NCBI GenBank assembly: GCA_964584165.1
Contig: CAZOYW010000008.1
Location: 1 to 64,000 of the forward strand
Length of the DNA: 64,000 nucleotides
Reading direction: 5' to 3'
From: CAZKCI01 sp964584165
GTDB taxonomy: Bacteria > Auribacterota > Erginobacteria > Erginobacterales > CAZKCI01
The translations under genes and the position numbers were made by a program. Under the pieces are notes generated by a model. That model was not told where the DNA came from. It made no database searches and worked only from the letters and a program-made list of their open reading frames with translations. Shown piece after piece: positions 24,372 through 33,989 of the stretch. Position 1 is the stretch's first letter, and each line of letters starts with the position of its first letter.

Positions 24372-25307
24372 ATGAAGATTCTGGTCACCGGCGGCGCGGG
24401 CTTCATCGGCTCCCACGTGGCGGAGGAGTTCCTCCGCGCGGGGCACGAGGTGGTGATACTGGATAACCTTTCCACGGGATCGAAGGGGAACATCCCCGCC
24501 GGCGCCCGTCTCATCGAGAAAGACATCCGCGACCCCGACCTCGAAGAGGTCTTTCGGCGGGAGAAATTCGACGCGGTCGACCACCACGCCGCCCAGATCA
24601 ACGTCCGGGCCTCGGTGGAGGGGCCGCAGTTCGACGCCTCCGTCAACATCATCGGGACGCTGAACCTCCTCCAGGGCTGCAAGAAAACCGGCGTGAAGAA
24701 GTTCGTCTTCGCCTCCACCGGGGGGGCGATCTACGGGGAGCAGGATTATTTCCCGGCCGATGAAAAGCATCCCGCCCGACCGGTCTCCCCCTACGGGATC
24801 GGGAAGCTCGCGGTGGAAAAGTACCTCTTTTTCTACCGGCTCGATTCCGGCCTCTCCTACGTCGCACTGCGCTACGGGAACGTTTACGGCCCCCGCCAGA
24901 ACCCGCACGGGGAGGCCGGCGTGGTCGCGATCTTCCTGAACCGGATGCTCGAGGGGAAGCAGCCGATCATCAACGGCGACGGGCGCCAGACCCGCGACTA
25001 CGTCTTCGTCGAGGACGTGGCCCGGGCGAACCTTCTCGCTCTTTCCTATCCCGACTGCGGGACATTCAACATCGGGACGGGCGTCGAGACCGACGTGGTC
25101 CAGATCTTCCGCGCGCTCCGCGCGGCCGCGAAGTCCTCCGCCCCCGAGGTCCACGGCCCCCCGGCCGCCGGGGAGCAGAAGCGCTCCGTCCTGAACGCCC
25201 AGCTGGCTCGGAAGGTCCTGGGCTGGAAGCCCTCGCTCGGGGTGGAGGAGGGGATGAAGCGGACGGCGGAGTGGTTCCTGGAAAGACGCAAAGCGCATGG
25301 CGCATAG
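24372..25307 (+). CDS. NAD-dependent epimerase (UDP-glucose 4-epimerase-like)
   Basis: The 311-residue extended SDR has TGGAGFIGSHVAEEFL, VDHHAAQINVRASVE, FASTGGAIYGEQ, SPYGIGKLAVEKY and RYGNVYGPRQNPHGEAGVVAIF. The pattern fits the short GalE group that interconverts UDP-Glc and UDP-Gal. The last residues (RRKAHGA) are encoded by the family G repeat, which supplies the stop codon. Confidence 0.85.
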   Translation: MKILVTGGAGFIGSHVAEEFLRAGHEVVILDNLSTGSKGNIPAGARLIEKDIRDPDLEEVFRREKFDAVDHHAAQINVRASVEGPQFDASVNIIGTLNLLQGCKKTGVKKFVFASTGGAIYGEQDYFPADEKHPARPVSPYGIGKLAVEKYLFFYRLDSGLSYVALRYGNVYGPRQNPHGEAGVVAIFLNRMLEGKQPIINGDGRQTRDYVFVEDVARANLLALSYPDCGTFNIGTGVETDVVQIFRALRAAAKSSAPEVHGPPAAGEQKRSVLNAQLARKVLGWKPSLGVEEGMKRTAEWFLERRKAHGA

Positions 25308-25371
25308 CGCAAAGCGCCCCGCCGGCGGAGCGCTACGCCGGGCGCTTTGCGCTCTGCGCTATGCGTTAGGG
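25286..25371. repeat. Palindromic word repeat, family G (copy 2)
   Basis: CGCATGGCGCATAGCGCAAA with GCGCCCC pairs with GGGCGCTTTGCGCTCTGCGC and TATGCG. It contains the TAG stop of the upstream epimerase. The same words occur at 1583-1660. Confidence 0.85.
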
Positions 25372-25389
25372 GCTGACGAGGGTTCAGGG

Positions 25390-25423
25390 TATAATCTTAA
25401 TCCGGTTCAAGCCGGATTAAGAT
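25390..25423 (+). promoter_or_regulatory. -10 box and hairpin overlapping the ispH-ubiA start codon
   Basis: A TATAAT lies at 25390-25395. It overlaps a perfect 12-bp inverted repeat, ATCTTAATCCGG-TTCAAG-CCGGATTAAGAT (25394-25423), whose last two bases are the first two of the ATG. No convincing -35 box is seen. The mRNA would be nearly leaderless or carry a hairpin occluding its start. The DNA palindrome could equally be an operator. Confidence 0.55.
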
Positions 25424-27140
25424 GAAGATCATCGTCGCCAGGAACGCCGGTTTCTGCATGGGCGTGAAGCGGGCCCTGGAGATGGTCCTCGACCGCTCGG
25501 CCCGCGACCGCTCCGGGATCGTCACCTACGGCCCCCTCATCCACAACCCCCAGGTGGTCGACCTCCTCGCCCGCCGGGGGGTCCGTTCGTCCCGCGATCC
25601 CGCCGATTTCTCCCCGGGGAAGGTCGGCTTCATCAGCGCCCACGGGATCTCCCCCGCCGTCCGCTCCCGCCTCAAGGAGACCGGGGCCGCGATCTGCGAC
25701 GCCTCCTGCCCGGACGTGGTCAAGGTCCAGGGGATCATCCGCAAGTGCGCGCGGGAGGGGATGGACACCGTCATCTTCGGAGACCGCGGCCACTCCGAGG
25801 TGGAGGGGCTCCTCGGCTTCGCCGAAGGGCGGGGTCACGTGGTCGGATCCCCGGAGGAGGCGGCCGCCCTCCCGCCGCTCCCGCGGATCTGCCTGGTTTC
25901 CCAGACCACCCAGAGCGCGGAGGATTTCGGCGCGGTGGCCGAGGCCCTGAAGCGGCGCGGGGGCGAGGTCGAGGTCTTCCCCACCATCTGCCCCTCCACG
26001 CTGAGCCGCCAGGCCGATCTCCGTGACCTCCTCTCCCGGGTCGAGGCCCTGGTCGTGGTGGGGGGCAAGAACAGCGCCAACACCGGCCGACTCGCCCGGA
26101 TCGCCTCCCTCCAAGAAGTGCCGGCCTTCCGGGTGGAGACCGCCGAGGAGCTTCCTCTCGGCGAGCTTGACCGCTACGGCGTCGTGGGGGTGACCGCGGG
26201 GGCTTCCACGCCCAACTGGCTGATCCAGGAGGTGGTCGATCTCCTCCGCGACCGCTCCTTCCGGAGGAAGCCCGCCCCCTCAAGATGGTGCCTCCTCGCC
26301 CTCTCCTGGACGGTGAAATTCAACTTCTTTATCGCCGCCTCCGCCGCTTCTCTCACCTTCGCCGCCCAGAGACTGATGGGCCTCCCGGCGGAAATTCTCC
26401 CCATCCTGCTCTCCTTCTGCGCGTTCCTTGGCTTCTACAACCTGAACATCCTGGCTGACCGTTCCGACCTATCGTTCGACCAGCCGGCCCGCCGCCTCTC
26501 CTTCCGGGTCCGGCGGGGGACGCTTCTTCCGGTCAGCGCGGCCGCCCTGGGGGCGGCGGGGGTGATCGGCCTCTTTCTCGGGACCTGGCCCTGCCTTCTC
26601 GTCCTCCTCACGCTCCTCCTCGGCTGGGCCTACTGCGTCCCGGTCCTCCCCACCCGATTTCAGCGCCGCCGTCTCCGGGACCTCCCGGGCGCCAAGGAGA
26701 TCATGACCTCGCTGGGATGGGCCACGCTCACCGTTCTCGTCCCCCTCCTCTCGGAAGGGGAGGGGCTCCGCTATCCGCTGGCGCCCGCGGTCGCCTTCGC
26801 CTTCGTCTTCGGCGTCCTTTTCGTCCGCTCCACCCTCCTCGACGTCCGGGACATCCAGGGGGACCGCCTGGTCGGCCGGGAGACGATCCCGGTCCTGATC
26901 GGCCCGGAGCGGACGCGCATCCTTCTCATTGCCGTTAACATCCTCCTCTCGCTCCTGATCGTCGCCGCCTCCGCGATCTCCTGGCTGCCTCCCCGGTCCT
27001 ATCTCTTCCTGGCCATCACCGCCTACGGCTTTTTCTATCTCTACCTCTATCATCGCCGGATCCTCTTCCGGGACCTCATGAGCGAGGTAGTCGTGGACGG
27101 GAAGCTCCTCTTGGCCGGCGCCTTGGCGCTTTTCGTGTGA
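25422..27140 (+). CDS. ispH: IspH (HMBPP reductase) fused to a UbiA-type prenyltransferase
   Basis: Residues 1-285 are a complete IspH, the last MEP-pathway enzyme, which makes IPP and DMAPP. Iron-sulfur ligands Cys12, Cys96 and Cys190 are present, as are His41, His74, His124, Glu126, SQTTQS and GASTPNWLI. From about 290 to 572 the protein is a polytopic membrane domain with a UbiA second motif DVRDIQGDRLVGRETIPVLIG near residue 477 and a weaker first motif NLNILADRSD near 340-349. The two domains are joined without a stop in one 572-codon frame. It may couple precursor synthesis to prenyl transfer at the membrane. The prenyl acceptor is unknown. Confidence 0.88.
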   Translation: MKIIVARNAGFCMGVKRALEMVLDRSARDRSGIVTYGPLIHNPQVVDLLARRGVRSSRDPADFSPGKVGFISAHGISPAVRSRLKETGAAICDASCPDVVKVQGIIRKCAREGMDTVIFGDRGHSEVEGLLGFAEGRGHVVGSPEEAAALPPLPRICLVSQTTQSAEDFGAVAEALKRRGGEVEVFPTICPSTLSRQADLRDLLSRVEALVVVGGKNSANTGRLARIASLQEVPAFRVETAEELPLGELDRYGVVGVTAGASTPNWLIQEVVDLLRDRSFRRKPAPSRWCLLALSWTVKFNFFIAASAASLTFAAQRLMGLPAEILPILLSFCAFLGFYNLNILADRSDLSFDQPARRLSFRVRRGTLLPVSAAALGAAGVIGLFLGTWPCLLVLLTLLLGWAYCVPVLPTRFQRRRLRDLPGAKEIMTSLGWATLTVLVPLLSEGEGLRYPLAPAVAFAFVFGVLFVRSTLLDVRDIQGDRLVGRETIPVLIGPERTRILLIAVNILLSLLIVAASAISWLPPRSYLFLAITAYGFFYLYLYHRRILFRDLMSEVVVDGKLLLAGALALFV

Positions 27141-27145
27141 ACGTG

Positions 27146-27240
27146 GGGGCGAACCTCATGTTCGCCCAGACTGGCCGGGCGAACACCCCCGATAGATCGG
27201 GGCAGGCAGGTTCGCCCCTACGCCTCGGCGGGCGAACCCG
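27146..27240. repeat. Intergenic palindromes, family M (GGGGCGAAC words)
   Basis: GGGGCGAACCTCATGTTCGCCC is followed by GGGCGAACACCCCCGATAG, GGTTCGCCCCTACG and GGGCGAACCC. These are four related words in both orientations between ispH-ubiA and addB. Confidence 0.8.
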
Positions 27241-27293
27241 GGACTGACTTATATCCCTTGTCTCGCGCATACCCCTTGTTTACCCTGTCTCGC

Positions 27294-30083
27294 ATGACTT
27301 TCGCCGTCATCTCCGCCCGCGAAAACCTCCCCCGCTGCATCGCCCGGCGGGTCGCCGCGGCGGGCGGGAGGGATTTCTCCCGGGTCGCGGTCGTCCTCCC
27401 CACCGCCCGCCTCGGCCAGCATTTCCTCAAGGAGCTCTCGGCGCTCGTCCCCTCCTGCTTCCCGCCCCGCGTCTCCACGCTCGCTCTCTTTATCGCCGCC
27501 GCCCGCGGCCAGAGCGCGCTGCGGCCGGTCTCCGCCCTGGAGCGCCTCCTTCTCCTGCGCTCCTGCCTCGTCGATAGCTCCTACCGGCGGCTCCGTCCCG
27601 GGATGGAGACGGCGGCGGCTGACTTCTTCGAGGAGCTGGCCGGCGCCGGGCGTTCCCCGGACGAAGGGAAAACCTACGAAGCGCTGCGCGCCGCCTTCCG
27701 CGAGAACCCCTTCGGCTCCGCCGACTACGGGGGTTACTGGTCGGTCCTCGCCGACGAGCTGGAGAGGCTCGCCGGGGAATACCGCTCCCGACTCGCCGAG
27801 CGGGGGAGGGAGGAGCCGTCCTGGTCCGAGGCCCGGGGGGAGGGGGGCGACCTCGATCTCCCCTTCGAGCGGATCCTGATCGGAGGCTTCTCCGATGCGA
27901 CACCCCTGCAGACCGCATTTCTCCGCCGGATCGCCGGACGCTGCGAGTTCATCTGCGCGGCCGAAAACTCGGCGGCCTTCGGCCCCGTCCGCGAGTTCGC
28001 CTCCCGCTTCGGCCTCCGCCTCGAAAAGGACCTCCCGGCCGAAGTGCCCCCGCTCCTCGCCGCGGTCGACTCCGCAGCGATCAGCCCGCTCCCCCCCGAC
28101 GAGCTGGAGCGGATCTCCATCTATGCCCTGCCGAGCATCGCGGCCGAAGCCCGCCAGGCGAAATGCGAGGCCTTGAAGGCGCTCAACCTCGGCCTTTCCG
28201 TCCTGGTGGTCGTCCCCCGCTCGGCCGAATACGTCGGCGTCTTCTCCGCCGTCTTCTCGACGCCGCCGCGGCCGGACGGCCCGCCCCTTCCCCAGAGCGC
28301 GGCCCTCGCCCGCCTCGTCTCGGACGATCCCGCGGTCGCCCTCCTCAAGTCGCTCCTCCAGCTCGTCCTCGCTCGCTTCGGGAGCTTCGCCCTCTCCCAG
28401 TTCCTCCTCACTCGGGGCGCCGCCCAGCTCGTCCTCTCCGACCCCGCCGCGGGCACCGCGGCCGCCCGCGTCCTCAAGCGCTTCCTCGCCGAGGAGTTCC
28501 GGGAGGGCTTCTCTTCCCTTCGGGGCGGGGTCGAGGAATGGCTCCGGGCGGGGGGGGAAGAGGGGAGGGAGCCGCTCGATTTCCTGGACGGCCTCCACGC
28601 TCTCCTGGGGAAGTTCCTCGACGCCGAGACCCTCCCCTGGGATAAGCTCGCCTCCGAGACGCTTTCCCTCTTCAACCGCTGCTCTTCGCTCTTCGTCCCC
28701 GGCCCGACCGAGAAAGCGATCCGCGCCCGGGTGGCCTCCTCCCTGGAGGCGATGGCCTTCCTCGCCCCCGCCTTTCCCGCTCCCCTCCCGGCGGCCGAGT
28801 TCGTCTCCCTCCTGAAGCGCCACGTCTTCGCCGACAGCCTCTACCTCTCGCCGGAGCCGTTCCGCGGCGTCCAGCTCGTCCACCTCCTGGAGGCCCGCTC
28901 CGTCCCCGCCGACGTGGTCGTCGTCTGCGGCATGAACGAGGGGATCTTCCCCTCGGCCCTCCCCGTCCGCCTGATCGAGGAGCCCTTCGTCCGGGAGGCG
29001 ATGGGGCTGATGACGCCCGACCGGCGGGAAGCGCTGGAGGAGCTGAATTTCTTCTCGCTCGCCCTCTCCGCCCGAAGCGTCGTCCTCACCCGGGCCGTCC
29101 AGACCGGCGAGGGGGAGACGGCGGAGTCCCGCTTCATCACGCGGCTGCGCCTGGCCGGCTGCCGCCTCCGTCCGCCCACGCCGGTGGGCGGGGAAGGGGA
29201 CCGCCTCCTCCACATCCTCCCGCTTCGGAGGGAGAGCGCCCTCCTCCGGCGGATCGAGGGGGCGGTCGAACGTTCCCGACCTTCCGGCCTTCTGCCGGGC
29301 GCCCTTCCCGCCCGCGTCAACCTCTCCTCCGGCCGCTGCGAGGCCCTCCTCGCTTGTCCCTTCCGCTTCCGCCTCGATAGCCTGGGCATGGAAGAAGAGC
29401 CGGAGGCGCGGGAGGAGCCGGACCCGCGCTACCAGGGGACGGCTCTCCACCGGGTCGCCGCCGGACTCTGGAGGCGGGTGCTCGACGAAGGCGGGTCCTG
29501 GGACCGCGGGCGGATCGCCCGGGCGCTCTCCGAGATCGGGGAGAGGGAGATCCCCCCGGCGCCGGCGCTCGCCGCGCTCCGCCTCATGCTCCGCTGCGGC
29601 GGCTGGAGGAATTTCGCCGGCTCGATCGAAGGCCTCCTCGCCGCCTGGAGTCCCGTGGAATGGGAAAAGGAGCTCCGCGCCGCTCTTACGATCGGGGCGC
29701 GGGAGTTCCGCCTTTTCGGCCGGGCGGATTTCCTGGGGAAAGGGGAAGGCGGCGCCTCGCTGGTCCTGGACTTCAAGCGCCGGACGATCCCGACCGGGAC
29801 CCGGATCCGGAAGCTCGACTCCCCCCAGCTCCCCTTCTACAGCCTCTGCCTTTCCCTCTCCGGGTCCGGCCCCACCCATCTCGCCTACTGCTCCTTCCTC
29901 TCCCGCCGTTCCGGCTACCTGGAGGTCGCGGAGGAGGGGCTCGGGGAGGCGCTCCGGGGAGCGCTCGCCCGCGCGTCCGAGGAGATCGCCTCCGCGAAGG
30001 GCTTCCCGATCCGGCCCTCCGAGGAGGCTTGCGCCTTCTGCCCCTACCCGTCCGTCTGCCGGATGGAGGAGCGCGAGCGATGA
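27294..30083 (+). CDS. addB: AddB-like helicase-nuclease subunit (PD-(D/E)XK)
   Basis: Probable partner of the following AddA-like protein in double-strand-break end resection. The 929-residue protein has degenerate helicase features in the N-terminal part and, at the C-terminus, a PD-(D/E)XK nuclease core (QGTALHRVAAGLW, GRADFL..., VLDFKRRT, PQLPFYSLCL). Cysteines in LLACPFRF and CAFCPYPSVC probably hold an iron-sulfur cluster as in AddB. The ATG at 27294 is chosen because residues from there match the expected start, though no Shine-Dalgarno is evident. It overlaps addA by 4 nt. Confidence 0.82.
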   Translation: MTFAVISARENLPRCIARRVAAAGGRDFSRVAVVLPTARLGQHFLKELSALVPSCFPPRVSTLALFIAAARGQSALRPVSALERLLLLRSCLVDSSYRRLRPGMETAAADFFEELAGAGRSPDEGKTYEALRAAFRENPFGSADYGGYWSVLADELERLAGEYRSRLAERGREEPSWSEARGEGGDLDLPFERILIGGFSDATPLQTAFLRRIAGRCEFICAAENSAAFGPVREFASRFGLRLEKDLPAEVPPLLAAVDSAAISPLPPDELERISIYALPSIAAEARQAKCEALKALNLGLSVLVVVPRSAEYVGVFSAVFSTPPRPDGPPLPQSAALARLVSDDPAVALLKSLLQLVLARFGSFALSQFLLTRGAAQLVLSDPAAGTAAARVLKRFLAEEFREGFSSLRGGVEEWLRAGGEEGREPLDFLDGLHALLGKFLDAETLPWDKLASETLSLFNRCSSLFVPGPTEKAIRARVASSLEAMAFLAPAFPAPLPAAEFVSLLKRHVFADSLYLSPEPFRGVQLVHLLEARSVPADVVVVCGMNEGIFPSALPVRLIEEPFVREAMGLMTPDRREALEELNFFSLALSARSVVLTRAVQTGEGETAESRFITRLRLAGCRLRPPTPVGGEGDRLLHILPLRRESALLRRIEGAVERSRPSGLLPGALPARVNLSSGRCEALLACPFRFRLDSLGMEEEPEAREEPDPRYQGTALHRVAAGLWRRVLDEGGSWDRGRIARALSEIGEREIPPAPALAALRLMLRCGGWRNFAGSIEGLLAAWSPVEWEKELRAALTIGAREFRLFGRADFLGKGEGGASLVLDFKRRTIPTGTRIRKLDSPQLPFYSLCLSLSGSGPTHLAYCSFLSRRSGYLEVAEEGLGEALRGALARASEEIASAKGFPIRPSEEACAFCPYPSVCRMEERER

Positions 30084-33000
30084 GCGGGAAGGGCGATCGC
30101 GTCCCCTACAACCCCTTCGCCTCCTTCGTGATCACGGCCTCGGCCGGGTCGGGGAAGACCTGGCAGCTCACGGAGCGCTACCTCCGCCTCGCCGCCGCCG
30201 TAGCGGACCTGAAGCTCTCCCGGATCCTCACCGTCACCTTCACCCGCAAGGCCGCCGCCGAGATGCGCCAGCGGATCATCGAGGCCGCCGCCCGCCTCGT
30301 CTCCTCGCCCGCGGCCGGGGAGGAGATGGGGCGGGTCCTCAAGGGCTGGTCGCCCGGCGGCCCCGTCTTCCCGCTTGAGGCCGCGAACGCCATCCTCCGC
30401 AACTCCCAGTCGATGCGGGTGGTGACGATGGACTCCTTCTTCGGCTGGCTCGCCGCCCGCTTCTCGGTGGAGGCCGGCCTTCCGGTGGGGGCGGAGATCT
30501 TCGAGGGGGAGGCCCTCTCCGACCTCCTGCGCACGGCCGCCCGCCGCCTCCTCAACTCCGAGGAGGCGCTCCCCCTCCTCGAGACCGCCGCCCTTCTCCT
30601 GGACGGGGAGATCGATCCGATCCTCGACTTCTGCCGCGGCCTCTACCGCTCCTACCGCCCCACCCTCTTCCTCCGCTACCGGGGGGAGGGGGAACGGATG
30701 GAGGACGACCTCGCCCTCGCCGACCCGGACCCCTACCCGATCGAGAAGCTCTCGGCCGACCTCCTCGAATGGCTCGACTCCCTCCTCGGAGACTGGCCCG
30801 CCTCGGCCCGGGGCGTTGGGGAGCTCAAAGGATTCAGGGACGCCCGGGACGCTACCGGCCTGATCTCTTCTGCCTTCTTCAAGCCGCAGAAGGAGGCCTT
30901 CCCCGCCGTAGGGAGGAGCGACATCGCCTTCAGCGTCAACCGCTCCCGCCTTCCCCCCGCCCTCCGGGAGCGGGCGGAGGAGGCCGACGCCATACTCGAA
31001 CGCTACCTCCTCTCCGCCCGACTCGAACGCTACAACCGCCTGGTCCGGGCGCTCTGCGGCTGCTACCGGGTCTTCGAGCGACTGGCCGCCGAGGCGAAGG
31101 CGGAGGCGGGGGCGATGGACTTCTCCGACATCGCGATCGGCGCCTACCGCCTCCTCGAGGATCCGGGGATCGCCTTCACGGTCCAGTCCGGCGTCCAGGA
31201 CCTCCTGATCGACGAGTTCCAGGACACCAGCCGCCTCCAGTGGGCGATCTTCCAGCCGATGATGGAGGAGCTCACCGCCGGGAGGGGGATCTTCGACCGC
31301 CAGTCCTTCTTCGCCGTGGGGGACGTGAAACAGTCGATCTACGGCTTCCGGGAGGCGGACTACACCCTCCTCGAGGGGCTGGCCGCCGCGGCGGGAAGGG
31401 AAGTCTCCGCCCGCCTGGTGCCGCTCCGCCGCTCCTACCGCTCCGGGCCCCTGATCATCGATTTCGTGAACGCGGTCTTCGGAGGTTCGGAGCTGGCGGG
31501 CTTCGCCGAGCACGAGACCGACCTGCCGCCGATCGGGGGGTCGGTCACCGTCTATCCCCTGATCAAGGCCGCGGAAGGGGCGACGCGCAAGGAGGAGCGC
31601 TGGGCGCTCGACGCCAAGCGGATCGCGGACTCGATCCAGGGGTTGGTCCAAAACGGCGCGCCGATAGCCGAGAAGCGGGAGGAGGACGGGAAGACGGACT
31701 GGCGTTCCCGCCCGGCCCGCTTCGGCGACATCGCCGTGATCTACCGGAAGAAGGGCTGCGCCCGCGCCCTGGAGGAGGAGCTCTCGCGCCGGAACATCCC
31801 CTGCCGCCGGGACGAGCCGGGGGGGTTCTACCGGAGGGACGAGGTCCGTGACCTCCTCGCCTTTCTCGACTTCCTCTGCGATCCGGAGAACCGCCTCGCC
31901 CTCTCCGCCCTTATCCGCTCGCCCCTGCTTGGCTTGAGCGAGGCGGACTTCTCGGAGGTCTTGAGCCGGGCCAGGAAGGGGTCGCTCCGCGCCGCCCTGG
32001 CCGAGACCTTTCCGGAGGCCTCCCGCCTCCTCGAACGCTCGCTCAAGGAATCCGCGTCCGCTTCGCCCGCCCAGGCGGCGGAAGCCTTCCTCCAGGCGAC
32101 CTCGGCCCGGCTGCGCTACCGCCTCTACACCGGCGACGACCTGGCGGCCCTGAACCTTGACCGGATGATCGACCTGCTCGCCGCCCTCTCGGCCCGGGGG
32201 GCGGGAACGGTCTTCGAATGCCGCCGCTTCCTCCGCCGGATGTCGGAGGAGGACGAGACCGCCATGGCGGGCGGCGCGGGCGAGTGCGTGAGGCTGATGA
32301 CCGTCCACAAGGCGAAGGGGCTCGAGTTCCCCGTCCTCTACCTCTTCGACGCCGCCTTCACCACGCCGGCGACCGGGCGGGAGAGGTCGTTCGAGCTCCT
32401 GCGCCGGACCGGGGACGGCTCCCCCCCGGTGGTCTACTTCCCCCCCGCCTCCTGCAGCCCGCAGGGGAACCCCGTCTTCGACGGCTGGGCCGCTCGGGCG
32501 GCGGAGGAATCGCGCCGGGAGGAGCTCCGCGTCCTCTACGTCGCGCTCACCCGGGCCGCCCAGCGCCTCTTTATCAGCGGGGTCGAGCCGGGGCGGGGGG
32601 AGGAGTCGGAAGCGCACCGCCTGATCCTCTCCGGCGCGCAGAAGCTCGCCGCCTTGGGGAAATGGCCGGTCTCCGACCGCGACCACGTCGGCCAATCAGC
32701 GGAGGCCTCGATCGCCGACCCCGCCTCTCTCCCCGCCCTCCCCCCCCCAAAGCCCGTTCTCCCCGTCGAGTTGGGGGAGGAGATCCTCTCCCCCCCCGAG
32801 ATCCCGGGGATCGTCCTGGTCCGCCCCTCCGAGGCGGCGGAGGAGGAGAAGGCGGCAGAGGAAGAGGCCGAGGCGCCGGAGATCCCGGAGAAGAAGCGCT
32901 CGCTGGGGATCGCCGTCCACCGCGCCCTCGAGGAGAGGGCCGCCGGCCGCCCCTTCCGGGCCGGGCGTTTTCTCGACTGGCTGATGGGCCCGGCCCACCC

Positions 33001-33373
33001 CGACCGGGGCTGGGTGCTGGGCGAGCTAGAGGCCGATCTCGACCGCCTCGAAGCCTGCGGCTTCTTCGACCGCTTCTCCGGCGCGGAGGTCAGGGCCGAG
33101 GTCCCGATCCTCAAGCGCGAGCCGCTCGCCGGGGGAGGTGAGCGGCTGATCCGGGGGGCGGTCGACCTTATCGCCGTCCGCCCCGACCGGGTGGAGTTCT
33201 ACGACTACAAGACCGCCCGGGTCTCAGCGGGGAGGGTACCGGACCAAATCGACCGTTACCGTCCCCAGATGATCCTCTACACCGGCGTTCTCTCGGAGAT
33301 CTTCTCCCTCCCGGTGACGGGCTACCTCGTCTTCACCGCTCTGGGCGAGGTGGTGGAGACGGTCAAGGCCTGA
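30080..33373 (+). CDS. addA: AddA/RecB-like UvrD-family helicase-nuclease
   Basis: The 1097-residue protein has superfamily 1 helicase motifs: ASAGSGKTWQL (21-27), TFTRKAAAEMR, Walker B LLIDEFQDTSRLQW, GDVKQSIYGFREAD, RRSYRSGP, LMTVHKAKGLEFPVLYL and YVALTRAAQRLF. It ends in a RecB-type nuclease domain (RGAVDLIAVRPDRVEFYDYKT). With the upstream AddB-like gene it forms a two-gene recombination complex. The ATGA overlap implies coupled translation. Confidence 0.9.
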   Translation: MSGKGDRVPYNPFASFVITASAGSGKTWQLTERYLRLAAAVADLKLSRILTVTFTRKAAAEMRQRIIEAAARLVSSPAAGEEMGRVLKGWSPGGPVFPLEAANAILRNSQSMRVVTMDSFFGWLAARFSVEAGLPVGAEIFEGEALSDLLRTAARRLLNSEEALPLLETAALLLDGEIDPILDFCRGLYRSYRPTLFLRYRGEGERMEDDLALADPDPYPIEKLSADLLEWLDSLLGDWPASARGVGELKGFRDARDATGLISSAFFKPQKEAFPAVGRSDIAFSVNRSRLPPALRERAEEADAILERYLLSARLERYNRLVRALCGCYRVFERLAAEAKAEAGAMDFSDIAIGAYRLLEDPGIAFTVQSGVQDLLIDEFQDTSRLQWAIFQPMMEELTAGRGIFDRQSFFAVGDVKQSIYGFREADYTLLEGLAAAAGREVSARLVPLRRSYRSGPLIIDFVNAVFGGSELAGFAEHETDLPPIGGSVTVYPLIKAAEGATRKEERWALDAKRIADSIQGLVQNGAPIAEKREEDGKTDWRSRPARFGDIAVIYRKKGCARALEEELSRRNIPCRRDEPGGFYRRDEVRDLLAFLDFLCDPENRLALSALIRSPLLGLSEADFSEVLSRARKGSLRAALAETFPEASRLLERSLKESASASPAQAAEAFLQATSARLRYRLYTGDDLAALNLDRMIDLLAALSARGAGTVFECRRFLRRMSEEDETAMAGGAGECVRLMTVHKAKGLEFPVLYLFDAAFTTPATGRERSFELLRRTGDGSPPVVYFPPASCSPQGNPVFDGWAARAAEESRREELRVLYVALTRAAQRLFISGVEPGRGEESEAHRLILSGAQKLAALGKWPVSDRDHVGQSAEASIADPASLPALPPPKPVLPVELGEEILSPPEIPGIVLVRPSEAAEEEKAAEEEAEAPEIPEKKRSLGIAVHRALEERAAGRPFRAGRFLDWLMGPAHPDRGWVLGELEADLDRLEACGFFDRFSGAEVRAEVPILKREPLAGGGERLIRGAVDLIAVRPDRVEFYDYKTARVSAGRVPDQIDRYRPQMILYTGVLSEIFSLPVTGYLVFTALGEVVETVKA

Positions 33374-33386
33374 AGCAGGGCCGATC

Positions 33387-33902
33387 GTGAAAAGTCGTGC
33401 AAATTCGTGGAAGGATTTCCTCCGCCGGATCATCGCGCTCAACGGGACGCCGCGGGGGATCGCCGGCGGCTTCGCCCTCGGGCTCTTCCTCTCCGTTATC
33501 CCGACCTTCGGCCTCGGGATGATCGCCGCCCTCGCCCTGGCTCCCGTTCTCAAGCTGAACCTCCCCGCCACCTACGCCGGGACGCTGGTCGTCAACCCCC
33601 TCACCGGCTTCTTCTTCTACGCCGCCGACTACTTCTTCGGGGCCTGGATCCTCGGGATCGAGGACCCGGCGGGGATCCCGTCCACCTTCGCCGAGGCGAA
33701 GGAATTTATACTCCGCGCCCCGCTCCCCTGGTATCTCGGCGGGTTCGTCCTCGCCTCGGTCCTCTCGCTGATTGCCTATTCCGGCATCTTCTGGGGTGTG
33801 AGAAGATTCCAGAAGCGGGGGGAGGCGGAGCTGATAACGGCGCGCGGACCGCAAAGGTCCGCGCCTACGGGGGGCGGCGGATCGCGCCCGGTGGGTTCGT
33901 AG
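33387..33902 (+). CDS. DUF2062-family membrane protein
   Basis: The 171-residue protein has the DUF2062 hallmark GTPRGIAGGFALGLFLSVIPTFGLGMIAALALA and NPLTGFFFYAADYFFGA, with about three membrane helices. Function is not established for the family. It starts at GTG 33387. The last 25-30 residues are encoded by a palindromic GCGCGGACC element, so the native C-terminus has probably been replaced by repeat-derived sequence. Confidence 0.8.
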   Translation: MKSRANSWKDFLRRIIALNGTPRGIAGGFALGLFLSVIPTFGLGMIAALALAPVLKLNLPATYAGTLVVNPLTGFFFYAADYFFGAWILGIEDPAGIPSTFAEAKEFILRAPLPWYLGGFVLASVLSLIAYSGIFWGVRRFQKRGEAELITARGPQRSAPTGGGGSRPVGS

Positions 33903-33966
33903 CCGCGGTCCCTGGGTTGGCGGGACAGGCCGGCGCGCGGACATGCCTCGGCATTCGTTGGGATGT
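33838..33966. repeat. Palindromic words crossing a gene end, family M-like
   Basis: GGCGCGCGGACC-GCAAA-GGTCCGCGCC lies inside the DUF2062 gene. Further GGCGCGCGGACAT and CTCGGCATTCG words run past its stop. Related to 4535-4556. Confidence 0.7.
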
Positions 33967-33989
33967 TTACTTCGGGAATAGCACAAGAA

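Noticed and set aside
30044..32695. 883-residue minus-strand open frame opposite addA
   Set aside because: Same antisense effect of GC-rich codons. The helicase motifs are all on the plus strand.
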